A stretch of 24,134 nt of DNA, from contig PLMF01000339.1 of the NCBI GenBank assembly GCA_003142355.1, positions 2,325 to 26,458 of the forward strand. The letters run 5' to 3'. Source of the DNA: Bryobacterales bacterium (GTDB lineage: Bacteria; Acidobacteriota; Terriglobia; Bryobacterales; Bryobacteraceae). Below the pieces are notes generated by a model. The model worked only from the letters and a program-made list of their open reading frames with translations, did no database searches and was not told where the DNA came from. Shown here one piece after another: positions 15,588 to 21,155 of this stretch (position 1 is its first letter; every line of letters starts with the position of its first letter). A program made the translations under genes and the position numbers.

Positions 15588-17141
15588 ATGGACGCAAGAA
15601 GAACGACGTCGAGCACGCGGAATACGGCGAGAGGAGCAGGACGCCTGAGCCGCCGGTCCATGCTGTGCAGGTTGGGCGCGCTCGCCGCGCTTGCTCACAG
15701 GCGTCCCGCATCCGCTGGGTCTCAGTCAGCGGGGGCCGGCCGGCGCTTTATGGTGGTGGGGGACACCACAGCGCTGGGAAGGGGCGTGCAGGCGGACCAG
15801 TTCGGCGCGCTTGCCCAGCAAATCAGCCGCCTGCAGCCGCGCCCGGAATTCCTGTTGCATCTCGGCGACCACATCTGGGGACTGACCGCGGACGATGCCG
15901 ACCTGCGCGAGCAATGGCGCGAGTGGTGGGCGGCAGCCGCGCCGCTCGGAGCGCTCCCGATTCACCACCTCACTGGGAACCACACCTGCTACAACGCGGC
16001 GAGTCGCCGCATCTTCAGGGAAGCGACGGCCTTGCGTCCGCCTCGTGGCGCCGAGCCCTCCGCGGACGGGCTGCAGTCCGTCTGGCGCGATGGGGATACC
16101 GTTCTGGTCCTGGCTGACACCACTTACCAGGACTCGGGGCAACACGGCCGCATCGATTGGCGCTGGGTGGACGAGGCTCTGGCACGTCACGCCGACGCAC
16201 GCTACAAGTTCGTTGCGGGACACTTCCCGGCCTTCCCGGTGAATGGCTACAAGATGCCCTGCTGGCGTATTCAGGCGGACGATGCCGAGTCGCTTTGGAG
16301 GGCGCTCGTCCGGCACCGCGTCGCGGCCTATCTCTGCGCGCACATCATTGCCTTCGACGTGCAGATCCACGAAGGGATCCCGCAGATCTGCTCGGCGGGA
16401 GGCGGCTACCCGGTTCTGTATCCTCCGCAAACGGAGTACGTTCACTTCGCGCAGATCGAAATCGGGCCGCAGCGGCTCGAGTGGCAGGCTGTAGACGTGC
16501 ACGGGAAGGTTCGGGAAGGGGCGCAGTGGCCGTTCGAGTGTCCGCCCGCAACGACGTGGCTCGTACTGGAAGCGCAGGGCGACGCACTGCCGCAGAAGGA
16601 CGCCGTGCGCCAGACGGCGGCCGATGGCGTTCTGCTCCTGCGTTTCGAGGGTCGCGGAGCGAGGCGCGCGGATGCCGAGCAGACCCTCCTCACCGGCTGG
16701 AACGATTCGGACGCGCCGCCCGCTGTCTGGATCGGCTTCTCGGGCAATCGGCTCGAGGTCCGGATCTCGCCGCGCCGCGGGGATCCGGCGCTCGGTTGGT
16801 GTGGGCCGCCGATGCGGGAAGGCCGTCTGGCCCTCGACCTCGCACTGCACGCGGCGCTCGGGCCCGGCGGCGTGCTGGTTCGGAGCGCGGAGTCGGAGCC
16901 GTGGACCTCTCTCGAATCCGAGTCCGCGTATGGCTTTGGCGGGCTGGTCTGGCCGAATCGCTGGTCAAGCGGGCTGGCTCACACCGGCTACGCGCGTGCC
17001 GCGTCACCCGCCATACTGACTCTGCTCGACTACCATCCAGGGATCGTGGACCGGGTCGACCCGTTTCTGGGATCGGATCTGCGAGTCCGGGCGCACCTGT
17101 TGCCCATCCCTGCTCGAGCGGCTCTGTCCGCTAGCGGCTAG
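15588..17141 (+). CDS. Tat-signal metallophosphoesterase-like protein with altered metal site
   Basis: The 517-residue protein has a long twin-arginine-like N-terminus (SRRSMLCRLGALAALA, residues 21-36), suggesting export. The calcineurin-like phosphoesterase fold is seen in VVGDTT (D59), LHLGDHIWG (D94), TGNHTCY (N131, H132), VAGHFPAFP (H212) and CAHIIAFDV (H252). Two usual metal ligands are changed: the first motif reads D-x-T rather than D-x-H, and the last reads AHII where GHxH is normal, so the second histidine is lost. Catalysis may be altered or absent. Residues of about 310-517 form a second, unrecognised, probably beta-rich domain. GGAG before the ATG is only one base away, so the exact start is uncertain. 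The methyltransferase gene follows after 12 bases. Confidence 0.72.
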   Translation: MDARRTTSSTRNTARGAGRLSRRSMLCRLGALAALAHRRPASAGSQSAGAGRRFMVVGDTTALGRGVQADQFGALAQQISRLQPRPEFLLHLGDHIWGLTADDADLREQWREWWAAAAPLGALPIHHLTGNHTCYNAASRRIFREATALRPPRGAEPSADGLQSVWRDGDTVLVLADTTYQDSGQHGRIDWRWVDEALARHADARYKFVAGHFPAFPVNGYKMPCWRIQADDAESLWRALVRHRVAAYLCAHIIAFDVQIHEGIPQICSAGGGYPVLYPPQTEYVHFAQIEIGPQRLEWQAVDVHGKVREGAQWPFECPPATTWLVLEAQGDALPQKDAVRQTAADGVLLLRFEGRGARRADAEQTLLTGWNDSDAPPAVWIGFSGNRLEVRISPRRGDPALGWCGPPMREGRLALDLALHAALGPGGVLVRSAESEPWTSLESESAYGFGGLVWPNRWSSGLAHTGYARAASPAILTLLDYHPGIVDRVDPFLGSDLRVRAHLLPIPARAALSASG

Positions 17142-17153
17142 GAGAATCTCGAT

Positions 17154-17822
17154 ATGCACACCACACTGATTGCTCTTTTGTTGTTGCTCCAGGCGGCACA
17201 CACCCCCGAGGCAGGCCAGAATTCGGGTAAGCGGCGGACTGCTGTGGCCCCACTCCCGTCGGAAACGCCTGCGGAATACTGGGACCGCGCCTACTCGGAT
17301 CCCAGCCTGGTTTTCAATACCGCGCCCAACGCGTTCCTGACGGAAGTCGTGAAAGGACTGAAGCCGGGCCGCGCGCTGGACATCGGCATGGGGCAGGGCC
17401 GTAACTCCGTGTACCTCGCCAAGCTCGGTTGGGACGTCACTGGGTTCGATATCTCCGAACGCGGGATGGAGCTGGCGCGGAAGTCGGCCGCGGCGGCGGG
17501 AGTGAAGATCACGACCATCAGGGCTTCCATGGATGATTTCGATTACGGAATCGGCCAGTGGGACCTGATCGTGGCGACCTACGAGGGAGTGAGCTGGCTG
17601 GAAGCGGCGGCCAAGGGCCTGAAGCCGGGTGGCTTCCTCGTTGTGGAGGGCTACTCCAAGCATCCCCAGGCGCCTGCCAGCGCCGCCTTCGGCCCCAACG
17701 AGCTCCTGAAGCTGTTCATGGACCGGAACCTCCACGTCGTACGCTACGAAGACGTGGAGGGCGAACCGGACTGGTTGAAGCTGGACCGCGTGGTGCGGAT
17801 GTTCGCGCGCAAGCCGAGCTAG
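17154..17822 (+). CDS. Class I SAM-dependent methyltransferase with signal peptide
   Basis: The 222-residue protein has motif I of Rossmann-fold methyltransferases (ALDIGMGQGRNSVYLAKLG, 74-92), the acidic ribose-binding end of strand two (VTGFDIS, D99) and WDLIVATY of strand four, then KPGGFLVVEGYS. The target is unknown; the layout is TehB/methyltransferase-25-like. The N-terminus MHTTLIALLLLLQAAHTPEA reads as a signal peptide, odd for an enzyme that needs cytoplasmic SAM. A start farther in, before the AEYWDRAYSD segment, has no ATG in the expected place. AGGAGA at 17140-17145 overlaps the stop of the phosphoesterase gene, lies eight bases before ATG 17154 and strongly supports this start and translational coupling. 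Confidence 0.85.
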   Translation: MHTTLIALLLLLQAAHTPEAGQNSGKRRTAVAPLPSETPAEYWDRAYSDPSLVFNTAPNAFLTEVVKGLKPGRALDIGMGQGRNSVYLAKLGWDVTGFDISERGMELARKSAAAAGVKITTIRASMDDFDYGIGQWDLIVATYEGVSWLEAAAKGLKPGGFLVVEGYSKHPQAPASAAFGPNELLKLFMDRNLHVVRYEDVEGEPDWLKLDRVVRMFARKPS

Positions 17823-17831
17823 CTTTTCCCC

Positions 17832-20252
17832 CTACTCGTTGCGCAATGTCTGCGCCGGGTCCAGCCGCAAGATGCGCAGCGCGGGGGCCAGGCTCGCCAA
17901 AGCCGCCACCAGCAGCAGAATCGCCGCCGCCGACGCGAAAGCGATCGGATCGGCCGGCCGCACGCCCCATAGCAGATGTTCCAGGAACCGGACGGCCGCC
18001 CGCGACAGCAGGTATCCCGCGCCTGCGCCCAGCAATGCCAGCAGAATCCCCGGCTTCATCACGCTCGCGATGGTCTGTCGAGCGCTGGCCCCCAGCGCCA
18101 TGCGCACGCCGAGTTCGTGGGTCCGCTCGGTGATGGATTGCGAGATCAGACCGTAGATCCCGACGGCCGCCAGCAGCAGCGCCAGCCCCGCGAAGATGGA
18201 AAACAGCGCGGCGCGATAGCGCTGGCTGCTGGTAATCTGCGCCTGCAGATCGTCGATGGTTTGAAAGCTGGCGATGGGAAGTTGCGAATCGACGCTGGCC
18301 ACGGCGCGCTGGATTTGCGCCGCCAGGCTGCCGGTCGGGCCGCTCGCCCGAATCACCCACTTCGGCGAGAACCACGTATGCAACGGTTGAACGTACTTAT
18401 CCGGAATCTGGGAAACCGGAAAGTAGAGGGTGGGATCCACCGAAATCGGGCCACGATTGGGGTAAAGCGCGCTGTGTTGCTGCACATCGCCCACCACTCC
18501 GACGATCTCCCCGCTCGACAAATGATGCCCCACGGCCTCCTTGCCGTGGAAATACTCCGCGGCGAAAGACTCGCTCACCACCACCACCGGGGCGCTTGCC
18601 GCCGTGTCCGAATCCGCCAACCCGCGGCCGCGGTGAACCGGGATGCGCATGGTTTCGAAGTAGCCCGGTGTGACATACACCTCCTCGGTCATGTGCGCCG
18701 CGGGATCGTCGCCATCCAATATCCGGAACCCGTCGTTGAGCGGCCGTTCGTAGGGCAGAGTCAGCGCCACCGCCGCCGATTGGACGCCCGGAATGTGGCG
18801 GATTCGCTCCAGGCTTTGCGTGTACAGACGGTTGACGGCGGCGCTGGTTCTGTAACGGGCGTCCTGCAACGAAACCTCGGCGCTGATGACGTTTCGAGTG
18901 TCGAAGCCCGGATTGAGCCCATCCAGATAGCTGAGCGTTCTCAGCATCAAGCCCGCGCCGACCAAAAGAACGAGACTCAGCGCCACTTCGGCCGCCACCA
19001 GCGCGTTTCCCCACCAGCGGCGCCGCCCGCCGGCCACACTGCGCCCCGCCTCCATCAGCACCGAACGGATATCCAGGCGGGTGGTCTGAAGCGCGGGCGC
19101 CAGTCCGAAGAAGAGGCTGGTCAACGCCGCGATTCCCAGCATCGCAACCAGGACCCGCGCATCCAGCTCAATCGGATGCCACAACTCGAAGTCTTTGGCC
19201 CCCAGGCGTTTCAGCCAATCGGTGGCGAATGCGCCGATCCCCACCCCCACCACGCCTCCGCCCAGCGCCAGCAGCAGGCTCTCCATCAGGAGCTGCCGTA
19301 CGATGGCCGCGCGGCTGCCGCCCAACGCCATGCGCGTGGCAATCTCGCGGCCGCGAGCGCCCGCCCGCGCCAGCAGCAGCCCGGCGATGTTGACGCAGCC
19401 GATCAGCAGCACCATCAGGACGGCGGCCCAGGCGATCAGCAATTCGCTGCGCATCCCGGTGGTGGATCCGCTCTGGAAAGGAACCATGCGCTGCTCGATG
19501 GTGGAATCCCTCGAAACATGCGCTTGTTCCGCAATGCCGGGGCTGAGCGCCTTCAGCTCATCGGCCGCCGCGGCCCAGGAAAAGCCCGGTTTCACCCGCG
19601 CAATTACGCCATAATTCGTCCCTTCGCCTTCCCCGGTGCGCGATGGCCGCAAGGGAGTCCACACGTCCACGGGAAGGCTGGTGCGGAAGCCGCGCGGCAT
19701 GATCCCGACCACGGTATGCGGCTCGCCGCGCAGAGCGATGGCCCGGCCCAGCGCCGAGGTGTCCGCGGCCAGCGCGCGCTGCCAGAACTCATAGCTCACG
19801 ACCGCGACTGCCGGGCCGCCCGCCGTATCCTCGGCGCGGCTGAACTCCCGTCCCATCTGCGGCGCGATCCCCAGGACACGGAAGAACCCGGCGGAAACGC
19901 GCTGCTGCCGGACATATTCGAGATGTCCTTGGGCCGCGAAGTTGACGCCGCTCGCTCCTCCGAACGCCGTCACATCCAGCGCGCGCGAACCATCGCGGAC
20001 ACCCTCGAACAGGGCTCCGGTCTGGCTTTGTCGCTCGCCTTCCTTGCCGTTCTGGCGCCAGTGCGTGATCACCAGCGCCAGGCGGTCCAACTCGGGGTAT
20101 GGCGCCGGGCGCAACAGAACCGCGTCCAGCACGCTGTAGATGGCGGTGTTGGCGCCGATCGAGAGGCCCAGCGTGACCAGCACCACGAGCGTGAAGGCCG
20201 GGCTCTTTCGAAGCTGGCGAAGCGCGAAGCGGGCGTCGTTCCAAAGCGGCAT
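17832..20252 (-). CDS. ADOP-type ABC transporter permease (MacB/FtsX family)
   Basis: The 806-residue membrane protein opens with WNDARFALRQLRKSPAFTLV followed by a first transmembrane helix ending SIGANTAIYSVLDAV (31-45), the hallmark of permeases duplicated in Acidobacteriota. It contains two MacB-type periplasmic domains (about 50-260 and 450-660), each followed by an FtsX-type membrane block. The FtsX signatures are REIATRMALGGSRAAIVRQL and HELGVRMALGASARQTIASV. It ends with the typical LRILRLDPAQTLRNE. Such proteins couple to a MacB-like ATPase and move lipophilic or antimicrobial compounds, or transmit force, without themselves hydrolysing ATP. No ATPase gene is adjacent, in keeping with their usual orphan status. 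It is convergent with the methyltransferase gene, nine bases apart. Confidence 0.93.
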   Translation of the reverse strand: MPLWNDARFALRQLRKSPAFTLVVLVTLGLSIGANTAIYSVLDAVLLRPAPYPELDRLALVITHWRQNGKEGERQSQTGALFEGVRDGSRALDVTAFGGASGVNFAAQGHLEYVRQQRVSAGFFRVLGIAPQMGREFSRAEDTAGGPAVAVVSYEFWQRALAADTSALGRAIALRGEPHTVVGIMPRGFRTSLPVDVWTPLRPSRTGEGEGTNYGVIARVKPGFSWAAAADELKALSPGIAEQAHVSRDSTIEQRMVPFQSGSTTGMRSELLIAWAAVLMVLLIGCVNIAGLLLARAGARGREIATRMALGGSRAAIVRQLLMESLLLALGGGVVGVGIGAFATDWLKRLGAKDFELWHPIELDARVLVAMLGIAALTSLFFGLAPALQTTRLDIRSVLMEAGRSVAGGRRRWWGNALVAAEVALSLVLLVGAGLMLRTLSYLDGLNPGFDTRNVISAEVSLQDARYRTSAAVNRLYTQSLERIRHIPGVQSAAVALTLPYERPLNDGFRILDGDDPAAHMTEEVYVTPGYFETMRIPVHRGRGLADSDTAASAPVVVVSESFAAEYFHGKEAVGHHLSSGEIVGVVGDVQQHSALYPNRGPISVDPTLYFPVSQIPDKYVQPLHTWFSPKWVIRASGPTGSLAAQIQRAVASVDSQLPIASFQTIDDLQAQITSSQRYRAALFSIFAGLALLLAAVGIYGLISQSITERTHELGVRMALGASARQTIASVMKPGILLALLGAGAGYLLSRAAVRFLEHLLWGVRPADPIAFASAAAILLLVAALASLAPALRILRLDPAQTLRNE

Positions 20253-20310
20253 AGATCATTCCGAGTGCAATCGCGGTGCCAGGCCCTTACGAACCTGTGG
20301 AGAAGATCAT

Positions 20311-20366
20311 GGCCGCCGATGAACGCGGATTGAAAACAAGATCCTTATCGGCGTTCATCGGCGGCC
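20311..20366. repeat. Long intergenic palindrome of a dispersed-repeat type
   Basis: GGCCGCCGATGAACGC at 20311-20326 is matched in reverse complement at 20351-20366. The arms extend to 20 bases each with one mismatch and enclose a 16-base loop. The unit CCGCCGATGAACGCGGAT resembles short palindromic sequences I have seen scattered in intergenic DNA of many environmental bacteria. It lies between two diverging genes, so it is not an obvious terminator despite six T at 20375-20380. Confidence 0.75.
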
Positions 20367-20466
20367 TAAATGGCTTTTTTCAGACCTCCTTACGCAGTCG
20401 GCGCCCGGCGCCAGTGTCCGGTTGCGGGACGAGGCTGGTCGAAGTCGATACATGGGGATCTTGTGG

Positions 20467-20496
20467 CCGGCGGATTTTTCCTGAGAATCCGACCGG
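20467..20496. promoter_or_regulatory. Inverted repeat upstream of the receiver-like gene
   Basis: CCGGCGGATT (20467-20476) and AATCCG-A-CCGG (20486-20496) form an interrupted palindrome with a 9-base spacer and one extra base. It ends 15 bases before the TTG start codon. It could be an operator or an mRNA hairpin; nothing further identifies it. Confidence 0.3.
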
Positions 20497-20511
20497 CATC
20501 GAGGAACTACT

Positions 20512-20970
20512 TTGCGGGCGCACGCCATGGACGATACGCCTCATAAGTGTTGCCTTTCCGCTTTGTTCATAGGCGGATATGAGGACCAACGTTCGTTGGT
20601 AAGGGAGGTCTTCCGCGAGTGCGGCTGGCGGCTCTTCGAGGCGCCGGACCGGCGGCGGGCCACCCAGTGTCTGAGACGGTATCCGGTTCAGGTGGTGATC
20701 GCCAAGAGCGGTATGCCGGACGGAAGTTGGCAGGAGATGCTCGACCACCTGCGCTGTCTGGTGCGGCCCCCGCTGCTGATCGTCACCTCCCGCACCGCCG
20801 ACGAACATCTATGGGCCGAAGTTTTGAACATCGGCGGCTACGATGTGCTGGCGGAGCCTTTCGAATGCGACGAAATGGTGCGCGTCGTCGCTTCCGCGCG
20901 CCGCCACTTCGACTACCAGCTCGGGCGCGCCCGCGCGAGAGAGGCCGACCTGGTCGCCAGCGTGGCGTGA
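20512..20970 (+). CDS. Receiver-like protein lacking the phosphorylation site
   Basis: The 152-residue protein resembles a CheY-like receiver domain in order and length: ALFIGGYEDQRSLVREVF at the start, QVVIAKSGMPDGSWQEML around the normal phosphorylation loop, PPLLIVTSRTADEHLWAEVL and DVLAEPF near the end. The phosphoacceptor aspartate is replaced (IAKSGMPDG where LLDLxMPDG is usual), the acidic pair after strand one is reduced to a YED, and the conserved K-P near the end is E-P. It should therefore be a pseudo-receiver that signals by binding, not phosphorylation. GAGGA at 20501-20505 is well placed for a TTG start at 20512; an ATG at 20527 is in frame but has no ribosome binding site. No output domain is fused. 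Confidence 0.7.
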   Translation: MRAHAMDDTPHKCCLSALFIGGYEDQRSLVREVFRECGWRLFEAPDRRRATQCLRRYPVQVVIAKSGMPDGSWQEMLDHLRCLVRPPLLIVTSRTADEHLWAEVLNIGGYDVLAEPFECDEMVRVVASARRHFDYQLGRARAREADLVASVA

Positions 20971-21009
20971 TGGGACGTACGGATCTGGAAGCCCCCGGAA
21001 TATCCCCTC

Positions 21010-21040
21010 TTGACAGTGGTTCTGTACGTTTTGGTACATT
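21010..21040 (+). promoter_or_regulatory. Candidate nrdJ promoter
   Basis: TTGACA at 21010-21015 is a perfect -35 hexamer. TACATT at 21035-21040 is a fair -10 with a 19-base spacer (GTACAT gives 18). It sits about 115 bases before the nrdJ ATG and just upstream of the NrdR-like boxes. A second, poorer candidate is TTGACG at 21080-21085 with CACTAT at 21104-21109, which the downstream box would overlap. Confidence 0.5.
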
Positions 21041-21057
21041 GTCTCCGTAACCCTAAC

Positions 21058-21103
21058 ACACTTCATATAGATAAAGTTCTTGACGTCCCACTATATATTG
21101 GGG
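21058..21103. promoter_or_regulatory. Pair of NrdR-box-like palindromes before nrdJ
   Basis: NrdR represses ribonucleotide reductase genes through paired boxes of the form acaCwAtATaTwGtgt. The box at 21088-21103 has the core CTATATATTG, matching all ten core positions. The one at 21058-21073 has the core CTTCATATAG, matching eight of ten. Their centres are 30 bases apart, about three helical turns, close to the usual spacing for co-operative binding. The position just upstream of a ribonucleotide reductase gene strongly supports the reading. Confidence 0.7.
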
Positions 21104-21141
21104 CACTATTACGAAGGCGTTTCTTTCCAGCAAAAAATCCC

Positions 21142-21147
21142 AGGAGG
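21142..21147 (+). promoter_or_regulatory. Ribosome binding site of nrdJ
   Basis: AGGAGG lies eight bases before ATG 21156 and fixes the start of nrdJ. Confidence 0.85.
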
Positions 21148-21155
21148 ACCGGCGC

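Noticed and set aside
17976..20333. 785-codon open frame opposite the ADOP permease
   Set aside because: It is antisense to a fully recognisable permease, rich in Arg, Gln and His without family motifs, and is the usual mirror frame of GC-rich coding DNA.
20347..20380. Intrinsic terminator made of the palindrome and the T run
   Set aside because: No plus-strand gene ends upstream, and the T run starts nine bases after the stem.
21016..21155. Cobalamin riboswitch before the B12-dependent reductase
   Set aside because: It was looked for because of the cofactor. The leader is short and AT-rich with no B12 box; NrdR-like boxes explain it better.
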